Assembly (NCBI RefSeq): GCF_000379925.1 | Contig: NZ_KB904239.1 | Span: 1,605 to 65,604 of the forward strand | Length of the DNA stretch: 64,000 nt | Source: Porphyromonas levii DSM 23370 | GTDB taxonomy: Bacteria; Bacteroidota; Bacteroidia; Bacteroidales; Porphyromonadaceae | Reading direction: 5' to 3' | Shown here: one piece after another, positions 9,392 through 17,416 of the stretch | How the letters are laid out: the number at the start of each line of letters is the position of its first letter | Position numbering within the stretch: the first letter of the stretch is position 1 | Notes under the pieces: generated by a model | Told to the model about the DNA's origin: nothing | The model's input: the letters and a program-made list of their open reading frames with translations, nothing else | The model's database searches: none | Translations under genes and position numbers: made by a program

Positions 9392-9652
9392 ATGTTCAAA
9401 GTCGTAGCATTTATGCTCTTAGGCGTGGGGACTGGTTGGCTACTCAGACGATGGAGGATGAAGTGGATTAGTCAGGTAACCATGTTGCTTATCTGCTTAC
9501 TACTCATTGTCCTCGGAGCAGAAGTCGGTTGGTCTAGAGATGGTATTGACAACGTATTTGTAGTGGTCGGTAGTGCACTCCTTGTTGCCGTTCTTGGCAT
9601 AACTGGTAGCGTATTGCTTACCCATATATTGCACAGGAAGGAGCAGAAATGA
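9392..9652 (+). CDS. LysO family lysine exporter, N-terminal part
   Basis: The 86-aa protein has three hydrophobic segments and resembles the N-terminal portion of LysO/YbjE (DUF340), an inner-membrane lysine exporter. In E. coli one polypeptide of about 300 aa carries both parts; here they are separate genes. The stop codon overlaps the start of the next gene as ATGA, a translational-coupling arrangement. The pair probably functions as one transporter. The split looks intact rather than broken, since both halves start and end cleanly. Confidence 0.75.
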   Translation: MFKVVAFMLLGVGTGWLLRRWRMKWISQVTMLLICLLLIVLGAEVGWSRDGIDNVFVVVGSALLVAVLGITGSVLLTHILHRKEQK

Positions 9653-10251
9653 GAGACAACTTTATACTCCTAGGTTGCTTTTTCCTCGGACTCGTACTAG
9701 GTATTTACGAATTAATTCCACCCCAGGTTATAGAGTCTGACCTTAGCAATTACCTTCTATATCTTCTGATGTTCACAGTGGGGATGAGTGTTGGTAATGA
9801 TGCCGAAACACTCAAGGGCTTTCGCAAACTGCCAAAGCGCATCGTAACACTACCATTTCTCTCTATTGTAGGTAGCTTACTAGGGGGCGTAGCGGCTGCG
9901 CTTATCCTCGGAGGTAGCTTTTTCTCCACTATGGCGATAGCTTCGGGACAAGCCTATTATTCTCTCTCCAGCATCATCATCACTGAGCGATTAGGGATAG
10001 CGCTAGGCGCCATTGCACTTCTGGCTAATGTGATACGCGAACTATTGACCATTGTACTTGCCCCTATGTTGGCTAAGTATATCGGACCTCTGGCTCCGAT
10101 TGCAGCAGGTGGAGCTACTACCATGGATGTTACGCTTGCGCCGATCCTCAGAGCATCAGGCGCTGAATACTTAGTGCCCTCGATATACCATGGTTTTGTC
10201 TGTGACTTTAGTGTGCCTATCCTTGTCACACTCTTCGTAGGATTAGTGTAG
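9649..10251 (+). CDS. lysO: LysO family lysine exporter, C-terminal part
   Basis: This 200-aa membrane protein matches the main conserved part of LysO. It has about six hydrophobic helices and the conserved stretch SGQAYYSLSSIIITE followed by PIAAGGATTMDVTLAPI. Family members export L-lysine and toxic analogues such as thialysine. The start overlaps the upstream gene by 4 bp (ATGA). The window also encodes DapA and LysC, but those lie in other operons, so any link is functional rather than transcriptional. Confidence 0.82.
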   Translation: MRDNFILLGCFFLGLVLGIYELIPPQVIESDLSNYLLYLLMFTVGMSVGNDAETLKGFRKLPKRIVTLPFLSIVGSLLGGVAAALILGGSFFSTMAIASGQAYYSLSSIIITERLGIALGAIALLANVIRELLTIVLAPMLAKYIGPLAPIAAGGATTMDVTLAPILRASGAEYLVPSIYHGFVCDFSVPILVTLFVGLV

Positions 10252-10270
10252 CAAAATAATCCTCCAAACA

Positions 10271-10302
10271 TTTGGTTTATATTATAAACTTATATACCTT
10301 TG
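10271..10302 (+). promoter_or_regulatory. Promoter of the membrane protein/winged-helix operon
   Basis: TTTG at 10271-10274 and TACCTTTG at 10295-10302 are separated by 20 bp, close to the ideal Bacteroidota promoter. A 15-bp palindrome at 10275-10289 occupies the spacer, so a protein bound there should block polymerase. Confidence 0.7.
10275..10289. promoter_or_regulatory. Palindromic operator candidate 1
   Basis: GTTTATA-T-TATAAAC is a perfect palindrome with one central base. It sits between the -33 and -7 boxes and is repeated in reverse complement exactly 70 bp downstream. The winged-helix protein encoded in this operon (10998-11282) is the natural candidate to bind it. Confidence 0.6.
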
Positions 10303-10305
10303 CAT

Positions 10306-10332
10306 CGAGAAAGGTGGTGCGCACCCTTTTTT
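10306..10332 (+). promoter_or_regulatory. Leader hairpin with T-run (possible attenuator)
   Basis: The palindrome GGTGCGCACC is flanked by AAAG and CTTTTTT, forming a short hairpin followed by six T residues. It lies immediately downstream of the predicted transcription start and about 50 nt before the first ATG. It could be a leader terminator, or a terminator for read-through from lysO. Confidence 0.4.
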
Positions 10333-10344
10333 ATTGTGTGAATG

Positions 10345-10359
10345 GTTTATAATATAAAC
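10345..10359. promoter_or_regulatory. Palindromic operator candidate 2
   Basis: GTTTATA-A-TATAAAC is the reverse complement of the element at 10275-10289, 70 bp away and 21 bp before the ATG at 10381. The spacing is compatible with cooperative or looping repression, which is inference. Confidence 0.55.
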
Positions 10360-10380
10360 TTACTTTGACTATGTGAGATT

Positions 10381-11001
10381 ATGGATGATAAGAAGATGAA
10401 CGAGTATGAGAGCCTGAAGACGATAGAACAAATGCTACAGGCTACAAAGAGTGACGATGTACGCGGTATCCGTGCGAGCTTTAGGGTATGGGGCAGTGCC
10501 TGTCTCTTACTTGGCTTAGGTGCCTTTTTTGCCACTACCTATTTTACCAGTCCTTGGTGGAATATGCTGTGGTTCCTCCTATTTCTATTGCTACTTATCC
10601 CTGCGGCTCGTGGTAAAGGAAATAGTGAGCATGTCACTACCTACCTAGAGGAGAGTGTCTCCAAAGTGCTAGGTGCGATGGGCTTCTGTTTCGCTGCCAT
10701 TAGTGTGGCATTCTTTATTACGTTATTTGCCAAAGGGGAATGTCATTTTCAGCTGATGGCACCATTATCTGTAATAATTGTGGCGCATACCTCTATGCAA
10801 GTGTGGAGCTTAGCGAAGAAGAAAGGCTACTTTATCTTTTCGATGGTGATACTGATTGCAGGTATCTTACTGATGAGCAAGGTTGTACTGTCGCTGCCTC
10901 ACTTTTCTCCTGTCCTACACCTATCAACGGGTGTGCTTTTGGGACTTCTATTCTTGGTGCCAGGGAGTTATTACAATAGAAGGAAGGGACGTAAGTTATG
11001 A
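10381..11001 (+). CDS. Multi-pass membrane protein of unknown function
   Basis: The 206-aa protein starts with a charged segment of about 38 residues (MDDKKMNEYESLKTIEQML) and then has about six hydrophobic segments, ending in a basic tail (NRRKGRKL). I do not recognise a catalytic or transport family. The next gene, a small winged-helix protein, overlaps its stop by 4 bp (ATGA). Paired membrane protein plus small winged-helix regulator modules are common in Bacteroidota, where the membrane protein may sense or respond to envelope stress. That role is inference. Twin palindromes upstream suggest autoregulation. Confidence 0.7.
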   Translation: MDDKKMNEYESLKTIEQMLQATKSDDVRGIRASFRVWGSACLLLGLGAFFATTYFTSPWWNMLWFLLFLLLLIPAARGKGNSEHVTTYLEESVSKVLGAMGFCFAAISVAFFITLFAKGECHFQLMAPLSVIIVAHTSMQVWSLAKKKGYFIFSMVILIAGILLMSKVVLSLPHFSPVLHLSTGVLLGLLFLVPGSYYNRRKGRKL

Positions 11002-11282
11002 GAGATTTGGATCCACTACTACACTCTCAGTTGAGGCTCTCTATTGTCTCTATCTTGCTGAGTGTAGTCGAGGCAGACTTCGTCTATCTCCGCCAGAAGA
11101 CAAGAGCCACCAGCGGAAACCTCAGTGTGCAGCTCGATAAGCTGTCCGAGGCAGGCTATATAGAGGTGGAGAAGGAAAATGCAGGGCGATCTAGCCGCAC
11201 TAGTTGTCGCCTAACAGCTAAAGGTCGTGCCGCACTAGAGACTTATATCAGGGTGCTCAAGGAGGACTACTTCCCTATGTAG
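10998..11282 (+). CDS. Small winged-helix transcriptional regulator
   Basis: The 94-aa protein is a single winged-helix domain. HSQLRLSIVSILL resembles the first helix, TSGNLSVQLDKLSEAGYI the recognition helix, and RTSCRLTAKGRAAL the wing. It resembles the MarR/PadR-like stand-alone winged-helix family found in Bacteroidota. No ligand-binding domain is present. The gene is coupled to the upstream membrane-protein gene by an ATGA overlap. The palindromes at 10275 and 10345 are its likely binding sites. Confidence 0.82.
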   Translation: MRDLDPLLHSQLRLSIVSILLSVVEADFVYLRQKTRATSGNLSVQLDKLSEAGYIEVEKENAGRSSRTSCRLTAKGRAALETYIRVLKEDYFPM

Positions 11283-11306
11283 TAAAATAATAAGAAATCA
11301 GTAATG

Positions 11307-11314
11307 TAAGTTTG
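11307..11314 (+). promoter_or_regulatory. Possible -7 box before the DUF2141 gene
   Basis: TAAGTTTG matches TAnnTTTG, but it lies only 8 nt before the ATG and has no clear -33 element. It would give an almost leaderless transcript. Confidence 0.35.
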
Positions 11315-11322
11315 ATAATAAT

Positions 11323-11775
11323 ATGAATGCGATAAAAAGAATGATCTTCCCACTGGCTATCTTAGCTATGTGCCTAGGAGGTGTTGCCAAAGTTTTCGCT
11401 CAAAGTGAGCAGGAGACTATCGAAGCTAATCTTAAGATTTTTCTAAAAGGTCTTGAGTGTAATGAGGGGCAAATTATGATAGCGGTATTTGATTCCCCAG
11501 AATTTTTTCTCCTGAAGCCAATCAAAGCAATTGCTATTCCTGCAGATAGTATATCTTCCATCCCAGTATCACTAAATCTTCCTAGAGGAATATATGCTAT
11601 CGCACTATTTCAGGACGCCAATAACAACGGAATATTAGATATTGGAAACAACGGTATCCCTACAGAGAAGTATGGTTTTAGCAATGATGTTGAACCTGTG
11701 ACGGGTCCGCCTAGTTTTAAGGATTGTTCCTTTGAAATAGAGGAAGACACTACCGTCATGATATCTATGAGATAG
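11323..11775 (+). CDS. Exported DUF2141 protein
   Basis: The 150-aa product has a signal peptide (about 1-26, ending VFAQ) and a compact beta-rich domain matching DUF2141. Signatures are LPRGIYAIALFQDANNNGILD and IPTEKYGFSND, followed by PPSFKDCSFEI. The function of DUF2141 proteins is not established. The DANNNGILD loop resembles a calcium-binding Asp/Asn-rich loop. The gene lies 40 bp after the winged-helix regulator and may be part of that operon or have its own promoter. A very large palindrome begins 10 bp after its stop. Confidence 0.82.
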   Translation: MNAIKRMIFPLAILAMCLGGVAKVFAQSEQETIEANLKIFLKGLECNEGQIMIAVFDSPEFFLLKPIKAIAIPADSISSIPVSLNLPRGIYAIALFQDANNNGILDIGNNGIPTEKYGFSNDVEPVTGPPSFKDCSFEIEEDTTVMISMR

Positions 11776-11784
11776 CAATATCAG

Positions 11785-11943
11785 GCCCTAGATTCCGCAA
11801 AGTATGCGTTAGCCCCTGATTATTAGTAGGTGGCGCTATTGATAATTAAAGCCCTGTATTCTCCTTGAATACAGGGCTTTAATTATCAATAGCGCCACCT
11901 ACTAATAATCAGGGGCTAAAGCACACTTTGCGGAATCTAGGGC
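11785..11943. repeat. 159-bp near-perfect palindrome (77-bp arms)
   Basis: The left arm 11785-11861 and right arm 11867-11943 are reverse complements over 77 bp with only two mismatches, around a 5-nt centre (TCCTT). The innermost part (AAAGCCCTGTATTC paired with GAATACAGGGCTTT) looks like an ordinary bidirectional terminator. The outer arms extend it far beyond any normal terminator. It could be a foldback duplication or a miniature mobile element. Confidence 0.95.
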
Positions 11944-12139
11944 GCGAGCCGTGATGTCTTTTCAGGGAACTAGCATGGCATGAGTTCCTTTTGAACTCTC
12001 TTCTAATCCACTGGGGTGGGGAATGATTGTGCTTCTTCCTGAGTGGATGAACCGAGAGTATTCATCCGTGTCTATTTCTCTAGACTACCGCAAGATATGT
12101 TTTCCAAGAGGTGAAGTAGGGCAGATGCTTAGTTTTTTG

Positions 12140-12147
12140 TAATTTTG
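12140..12147 (+). promoter_or_regulatory. -7 box for dapA
   Basis: TAATTTTG followed by C fits TAnnTTTG and lies 37 nt before the dapA ATG. No clear -33 box is seen. Confidence 0.55.
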
Positions 12148-12184
12148 CTCGGGTGAGAGGGTGACACATTATATATATTAATAT

Positions 12185-13105
12185 ATGAGCAACAAGAGAG
12201 AGAGATTATTCCTCAAGGGAATGGGTACGGCTATCGTAACCCCTTTTAAGCAAGATAAAAGTGTAGATTATAATACATTAGAGGCTCTAGTAGAGCGACA
12301 AATAGAGTGTGGTGCCGACTTCCTCGTCGTTTTGGGTACTACTGCTGAGACTCCCACGCTTAGCACGGCTGAGCAAGATGTCATTATCCATACTTGTGTA
12401 AAGGTCAATAATGGGCGAGTTCCTCTTGTCGTTGGGGCTTCGTCCAATGGCACTTTGAGGACAATTGATAGGCTCAAGACCATGCCAACAGAGGGCGTCG
12501 ATGCTGTGCTCGTTGTATGCCCCTACTATAACAAGCCCTCTCAGGAGGGACTCTTTCAGCACTTCAAGGCTGTCTCTGAGGCTTCTCCGCTCCCTGTTAT
12601 ATTATATAATGTGCCTGCACGTACAGCGGTGAATATGCTTCCAGCCACTACCCTGCGATTGGCTACAGAGTGCCCTAATATTATAGGAATTAAGGAGGCC
12701 AGTGGGATTGTAGGGCAGATAGACTTGGTGTCTAAGCAACGCCCTAAGGACTTCTTTGTGCTTGCGGGAGATGATACCATCACATTCCCACTTATGGCGA
12801 TGGGTGTAGATGGCGTCATCTCTGTAATTGGCAATGTATTCCCAAAGCAATTTGGGCGCATGGTGCACCTAATGCAGGAGAAGCGATATGAGGAAGCGTT
12901 GGTGATTCATCACTTCTTTAAGGAGCTTTATGGACTACTTTTTGTGGATGGTAATCCTGTGGGGGTGAAGTGCGCTATGGCTCAGTTGGGACTTCTAGAG
13001 GAAGTTTTGCGATTGCCACTTGTGGAGATGCAAAGCCCTAATAGAGAGAAGATGGTGGAGGAGATGAAGTTACTATGTGCTTCGGAGATTATTAAAGGAG
13101 AATAA
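12185..13105 (+). CDS. dapA: 4-hydroxy-tetrahydrodipicolinate synthase
   Basis: The 306-aa protein condenses pyruvate with aspartate semialdehyde, the first committed step to diaminopimelate and lysine. It shows the DapA motifs GTAIVTPF (14-21), GTTAE at 51-55, the active-site Tyr141 in LYNVPART, and the Schiff-base Lys170 in GIKEASG. Length is normal for the family (about 290-300 aa). It heads a run of four genes with short gaps or overlaps (permease, nitroreductase, DUF4954). Those have no obvious lysine role, so co-transcription may be housekeeping. Confidence 0.95.
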   Translation: MSNKRERLFLKGMGTAIVTPFKQDKSVDYNTLEALVERQIECGADFLVVLGTTAETPTLSTAEQDVIIHTCVKVNNGRVPLVVGASSNGTLRTIDRLKTMPTEGVDAVLVVCPYYNKPSQEGLFQHFKAVSEASPLPVILYNVPARTAVNMLPATTLRLATECPNIIGIKEASGIVGQIDLVSKQRPKDFFVLAGDDTITFPLMAMGVDGVISVIGNVFPKQFGRMVHLMQEKRYEEALVIHHFFKELYGLLFVDGNPVGVKCAMAQLGLLEEVLRLPLVEMQSPNREKMVEEMKLLCASEIIKGE

Positions 13106-13125
13106 TTAATTTGGTACAAGATTAA

Positions 13126-14394
13126 ATGGATCACACTACAACAAAAAAGACAGGAGCGGGGGGCGTAACGCTACAGTTGATAGCGATGAATTTCTTGCAG
13201 TTCGCAGTCTGGGGGGCTTGGCTTATTTCTTTGGGCGCATACCTAGGAGGCACACTACAGTTTAGTGGAATACAGATTGGTAGCTTCTTTGCTACGATGG
13301 GTATTGCGGCTCTCTTTATGCCTACTCTGATGGGTATAATTGCAGATAAATGGATTCCTGCTGAGCGATTGGTTGCCATCTGTCATCTTTTTGCAGGCGT
13401 GCTAATGGTGTACGCTGCTCAGAGAGTAGACTATTTCGGGCTGTACACCTTTGTCCTACTTAGTGTCTGCTTCTATATGCCCACACTGGGGCTTACCAAT
13501 GCGGTTGCCTATAGCAAGCTCAATGAAGCCAATCTTGATACCGTGAAGCACTTTCCCCCAATTAGGGTATTTGGTACTATTGGTTTTATTGTAGCGATGC
13601 TCGTAGTAGACTGGAGTGGTGTGAAGATGACCAATATTCAGTTTTATATCTCAGCTGGACTCTCCTTTGTGCTGGCGTTATTTATGCTTACCTTCAGACC
13701 TACTCCTATAGTCGACAAAGTGGAAAAAGCCAATCGCACGCTTGTAGAGAAGCTCGGCTTGCAGGCTTTTGCGCTCTTTAAGGAGCGGAGGATGGCTATC
13801 TTCTTTATCTTCAGCATGCTTTTGGGGATTTGCTTGCAGATAACCAATGGATACGCCAACGACTACCTCACCAATTACTTTGGCAAGATGCCCGAGTATG
13901 CCAATAGCTTTGGGGTGAAGTATTCAGGTACACTGATATCCATCTCTCAGATATCCGAGGCGTTGTGCATCTTGATGATTCCTTTCTTTCTTAGGAAATA
14001 TGGCATCAAGGCAGTGATGCTGATAAGCTTATTCGCTTGGGCTTTGAGGTTTGGCTTCCTAGGGTTTGGTAATCCTGGAAGCGGGGTGATTTTACTTATC
14101 CTCTCCATGCTCGTCTATGGAGTGGCATTTGACTTCTTCAATATCTCTGGTTCACTCTATGTGGACAAGAATACGGATGTAAGCCTGCGCAGTAGTGCCC
14201 AAGGCGTATTCCTGATGATGACCAATGGATTTGGTTCGTTTATAGGTTCGTATGTGGCAGGATGGGTCGTAGATAAGTGGGGTTATCCTTACTCGTGGTA
14301 CATTTTTGCTGCCTATGCGCTGACAATTACGATTGCATTTTATTTCTTATTTCAAGATAAATCCAAAGACAAAATAGCGTATGAACATGCTTGA
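13126..14394 (+). CDS. NupG/XapB-type nucleoside:H+ symporter (MFS)
   Basis: The 422-aa inner-membrane protein has about twelve hydrophobic segments and matches the nucleoside-H+ symporter branch of the MFS superfamily. Family-like features include FAVWGAWLISLGAYL in the first helix, GIIADKWIPAERL in the loop between helices 2 and 3, and IRVFGTIGFI. It probably imports nucleosides for salvage. It starts 20 bp after dapA and overlaps the next gene by 14 bp. Substrate choice within nucleosides is not visible in the sequence. Confidence 0.85.
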   Translation: MDHTTTKKTGAGGVTLQLIAMNFLQFAVWGAWLISLGAYLGGTLQFSGIQIGSFFATMGIAALFMPTLMGIIADKWIPAERLVAICHLFAGVLMVYAAQRVDYFGLYTFVLLSVCFYMPTLGLTNAVAYSKLNEANLDTVKHFPPIRVFGTIGFIVAMLVVDWSGVKMTNIQFYISAGLSFVLALFMLTFRPTPIVDKVEKANRTLVEKLGLQAFALFKERRMAIFFIFSMLLGICLQITNGYANDYLTNYFGKMPEYANSFGVKYSGTLISISQISEALCILMIPFFLRKYGIKAVMLISLFAWALRFGFLGFGNPGSGVILLILSMLVYGVAFDFFNISGSLYVDKNTDVSLRSSAQGVFLMMTNGFGSFIGSYVAGWVVDKWGYPYSWYIFAAYALTITIAFYFLFQDKSKDKIAYEHA

Positions 14395-14902
14395 ATTATT
14401 GAGGACACGCCGCTCCATCCGTAAGTTTGATAGGAGTAGGGCTGTGCCAGACGAAATACTAGAACGCATCTTAGAGGCAGGGCATATAGCACCTTCGGCA
14501 TGCAATAAACAGCCTTGGCATTTCTATCTGATCAAGAGTCAGGAGGCTAGGGAAAAGGTATGGGCATGCTATGATCGACCATGGGTACAGGATGCTTATG
14601 CCTATGTCTTGATTACAGGCGAGGTGGATCAGTGTTGGACTTATCCCGATGGATTAGGCGATACATCACTCTATACCGACTGTGCTATTGCAACAACTAG
14701 TATGATGCTACAGGCAACAGCCGAAGGGGTAGGGACCTTGTGGATCTGTAATTTTGATAGACCTAAGTGCTGTGAGCTGTTTGGACTGGATGTCAATAGC
14801 CGACGCCCGATAAGTTTCCTCGCTATAGGCTACCCCGATGAGGATACTTCTACACTGCCTTTCAAGCGGAAAGAAATGGAGGAGATCCTAACCATACTCT
14901 AA
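14381..14902 (+). CDS. Nitroreductase-family flavoprotein
   Basis: The 173-aa protein belongs to the FMN-dependent nitroreductase family. The N-terminal RTRRSIRKFD motif binds the FMN phosphate, and APSACNKQPWHF follows at the usual distance. It is short but complete for the family. Members reduce nitroaromatics, quinones or enones, or serve biosynthetic dehydrogenations. The physiological substrate cannot be assigned. The start overlaps the permease gene by 14 bp. A second ATG at 14387 is equally possible. Confidence 0.85.
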   Translation: MNMLELLRTRRSIRKFDRSRAVPDEILERILEAGHIAPSACNKQPWHFYLIKSQEAREKVWACYDRPWVQDAYAYVLITGEVDQCWTYPDGLGDTSLYTDCAIATTSMMLQATAEGVGTLWICNFDRPKCCELFGLDVNSRRPISFLAIGYPDEDTSTLPFKRKEMEEILTIL

Positions 14903-14927
14903 AACACACCATATAAATTTAATACTT

Positions 14928-16913
14928 ATGAGAGCATTGACAAAAGATGAAGTGGTAGTATTGGAGCACAATAACTGCCACTCCGATGATTGGCCTCTGA
15001 TAACAGTGGCAGAGGGGTTCGACCCTATGTGCTGTAGGGATGTTGTATTCATAGGGCAGTGTACTATCGGAGACCTAAGTGGGAGCCGAACCAATGAATA
15101 CGGCGTGCCTATACCTAATGGAATCCGTTCGGCACGTATTCATGAGTGTACTATTGGTGATGGTGTATGTATTGACCATATACACGACTGCTTGTCTCGC
15201 TATGATATTGGAGACCATGTAACCATAACCAATGTGGATGTGGTGGCAATGAAGGGAGAGAGTTCTTTCGGTGTAGGTGTAAGAGCTTCTGTGCTAAATG
15301 AGACAGGCGGTATCGAGGTGCCTATCTCTCGGAACTTAAATGCCCAAACAGCCTATATGCTTACCCTGATGAGCTTCCAAGATAGAGCGTTGAGAGTGAG
15401 CTTAATAGAGCTGATTGATGCAGAGTCTGAAGCGGTGCGCTCTACTAGGGGGATAATCGAGGAACATGTGGAGATAAAAAACACGGGTTCCATTGTTAAT
15501 GCTTTCGTGGGGGCTTATGCCACAATTGAAGGCGCTACTAAGCTGGAAAATTGTAGTCTATGTAGTAGTGTGGAGCACCCGATACGTATAGGATACAATG
15601 TGCAGGGGCGTGATTTTATTGCTTCTTTGGGCGCAATGATTGGTGGTAGCTCCATTGTAGAGCGCTGCTTTGTAGGTCAATCGTGCCATATAGACCACTT
15701 ATTTTCGGCTCATGATTCGTTGATATTTGCCAATTGTAATCTAGAGAACGGTGAGGCTTGTGCTATCTTCGCTGGACCATTTACTGTCTCCAGCCACAAG
15801 AGTAGCTTGCTGATAGCTGGGCACTTCTCGTTCCTCAATGCAGGTAGTGGTTCCAATCAGAGCAATCACCTCTATAAACTAGGTCCTATCCATCAGGGCG
15901 TAGTAGAGCGTGGTTCCAAGACAAGTTCGGATTCGTATGTCTTATGGCCCTCTCGGATTGGTGCATTCACCTTGGTTATGGGGCGACACGTACATAATGT
16001 AGATACAACCGACTTCCCATTTAGTTATCTGATAGAGTCGGAAAATAAGAGTTTCCTTGTTCCTGGTCGTAGCCTACTTAGTGTGGGTACAATGCGTGAC
16101 GCTAAGAAGTGGCCAGCAAGAGATAAACGCCCCAAGAGCTCTCGTCCAGACTGTATCAACTACAACCTCCTTAGCCCCTTTACCATTGGCAAGATGGAGT
16201 GTGCCTACAACAAACTAAAAAGTCTTCAAGACTTTCTTGGACTACACGACCACGTCTATGCTTTTAATAATATCTTCATCAAGTCGAGTAGCCTAAAGCG
16301 AGGTCTGGAGACTTATCGCTGGGGTATTGAGAAGTTTGTCGGGAACTCCCTTATCCAGAGAATACAAGATAAATTTGGAGATAAAGCCATCTCCTCCCAA
16401 GAGGAGTTGCTCACAGCCCTTCGCCCCGATCATACAGAAGGAACAGGTGAATGGATAGATATGAGTGGTATGATAGCTCCTATCCAGGGGATACACGAGA
16501 TTATTCGTAAGATAAAGTCTGGCGCCCTTGCCACACTTCCGGAAGTAAATAGTGCGGTGCGTGATCTCCACAGTCGGTACTACGATTTGGAATGGGACTG
16601 GAGCTATGAATTGCTGTGCCGGTGGTTCGGAGAACCATTGTCAGCTTCTAAGGTAGTGGAGATAATAGAAAAGTGGCTTCGTGCTGTGGTTGCGATAGAC
16701 CAGGCACTACTGAATGATGCGCATAAGGAGTATAATATCATAGGTAGGGTAAACCTTGGTATTCAGCCTGATAATGAGATGAATAGATCTTATGGAGAGC
16801 AGATAGAAGAGGAGTTTAGTCACAATTCTATTGTGCTCTCAGTACAAGAGCATATTGAGCGCAAGCGAGCCCTAGCTTCGGCTGTTTTGGCTCAATTATC
16901 CGGATTATGCTAG
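14928..16913 (+). CDS. DUF4954 protein with left-handed beta-helix repeats
   Basis: The 661-aa protein matches DUF4954, a large family common in Bacteroidota and spirochaetes. The N-terminal two thirds contain many hexapeptide-like turns (CTIGDGVCIDHIHDC, GTIV-type strands, CNLENGEACAIFAGP), suggesting a left-handed beta-helix as in sugar nucleotidyltransferases and acyltransferases. I see no nucleotidyltransferase domain. A helical C-terminal part follows. Function is unknown; a role in sugar or polysaccharide metabolism is only inference from the fold. It is the last gene of the dapA run, 25 bp after the nitroreductase. Confidence 0.8.
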   Translation: MRALTKDEVVVLEHNNCHSDDWPLITVAEGFDPMCCRDVVFIGQCTIGDLSGSRTNEYGVPIPNGIRSARIHECTIGDGVCIDHIHDCLSRYDIGDHVTITNVDVVAMKGESSFGVGVRASVLNETGGIEVPISRNLNAQTAYMLTLMSFQDRALRVSLIELIDAESEAVRSTRGIIEEHVEIKNTGSIVNAFVGAYATIEGATKLENCSLCSSVEHPIRIGYNVQGRDFIASLGAMIGGSSIVERCFVGQSCHIDHLFSAHDSLIFANCNLENGEACAIFAGPFTVSSHKSSLLIAGHFSFLNAGSGSNQSNHLYKLGPIHQGVVERGSKTSSDSYVLWPSRIGAFTLVMGRHVHNVDTTDFPFSYLIESENKSFLVPGRSLLSVGTMRDAKKWPARDKRPKSSRPDCINYNLLSPFTIGKMECAYNKLKSLQDFLGLHDHVYAFNNIFIKSSSLKRGLETYRWGIEKFVGNSLIQRIQDKFGDKAISSQEELLTALRPDHTEGTGEWIDMSGMIAPIQGIHEIIRKIKSGALATLPEVNSAVRDLHSRYYDLEWDWSYELLCRWFGEPLSASKVVEIIEKWLRAVVAIDQALLNDAHKEYNIIGRVNLGIQPDNEMNRSYGEQIEEEFSHNSIVLSVQEHIERKRALASAVLAQLSGLC

Positions 16914-16997
16914 TTAATTTTCTACCAATATAAAGGGAATTAGAGTGTTACGGCACAAAAATATAGCTCAAGATTTCGGAAAGCCAATTAAAAATGC

Positions 16998-17005
16998 TAT
17001 CTTTG
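16998..17005 (+). promoter_or_regulatory. -7 box for hup
   Basis: TATCTTTGC matches TAnnTTTG exactly and lies 86 nt before the hup ATG, giving a leader of roughly 80 nt. Confidence 0.6.
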
Positions 17006-17091
17006 CAATCCGATTACTTTGTGGACGAGAATAACGCTGCTCGGAATGGGAGCGGTGGGAAGTATATAACGATTGTAAAGACATAGATATC

Positions 17092-17376
17092 ATGACTAAA
17101 GCAGAGCTCGTAGGAGAGATCTCAAGAAAGACAGGTCTGGAGAAAAAGCAGGTGATGGATACCGTAGAGACCCTGATGGATGTAGTGAGCAATAGCCTCT
17201 CAGCGGGTGAGCCGGTATATCTCCGTGGTTTTGGAAGTTTTATCATCAAGCAGCGTGCAGCTAAGACCGCTCGTAATATCACTAAGAATACTACGATTCA
17301 ATTGCCTGCACGTAAGGTACCAGCGTTTAAGCCTTCTAAGACATTGTCTGTAAAGGTAGATAAGAAGAATGCCTAA
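17092..17376 (+). CDS. hup: HU family DNA-binding protein
   Basis: The 94-aa nucleoid protein has the standard HU/IHF fold: helical dimerisation part (MTKAELVGEIS), then GFGSFIIKQRAAKTARN leading into the DNA-contacting beta-arm. The arm is shorter in conserved sequence than typical HU (NITKNTTIQLPARKVPAFKPS), with Pro in the intercalating position. It bends and compacts DNA. A gene for a 29-aa basic peptide follows 40 bp later, then a structured leader and RNase G. Confidence 0.93.
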   Translation: MTKAELVGEISRKTGLEKKQVMDTVETLMDVVSNSLSAGEPVYLRGFGSFIIKQRAAKTARNITKNTTIQLPARKVPAFKPSKTLSVKVDKKNA

Positions 17377-17416
17377 GACTAGGCAAAATTGATAACAACT
17401 AATATAGATTTGTAAT

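Larger units (their letters stand above)
11776..12184. other. 409-bp intergenic region with giant palindrome
   Basis: The first part (11785-11943) is the long palindrome described separately. The rest holds a small hairpin (GGAACT at 11966-11971 with AGTTCC at 11983-11988, then CTTTT), a GGATGAA/TTCATCC hairpin near 12045-12070, and the dapA -7 box at 12140. I see no open reading frame and no tRNA-like fold. Confidence 0.6.

Noticed and set aside
10740-11140. Alternative plus-strand frames inside the membrane protein and regulator
   Set aside because: They are in other frames of two well-supported genes and show Cys-rich, family-less sequence.
11944-12184. Lysine riboswitch before dapA
   Set aside because: The gap has small hairpins, but the best -7 box lies only 37 nt before the ATG, leaving no room for an aptamer, and no lysine-aptamer core is visible.
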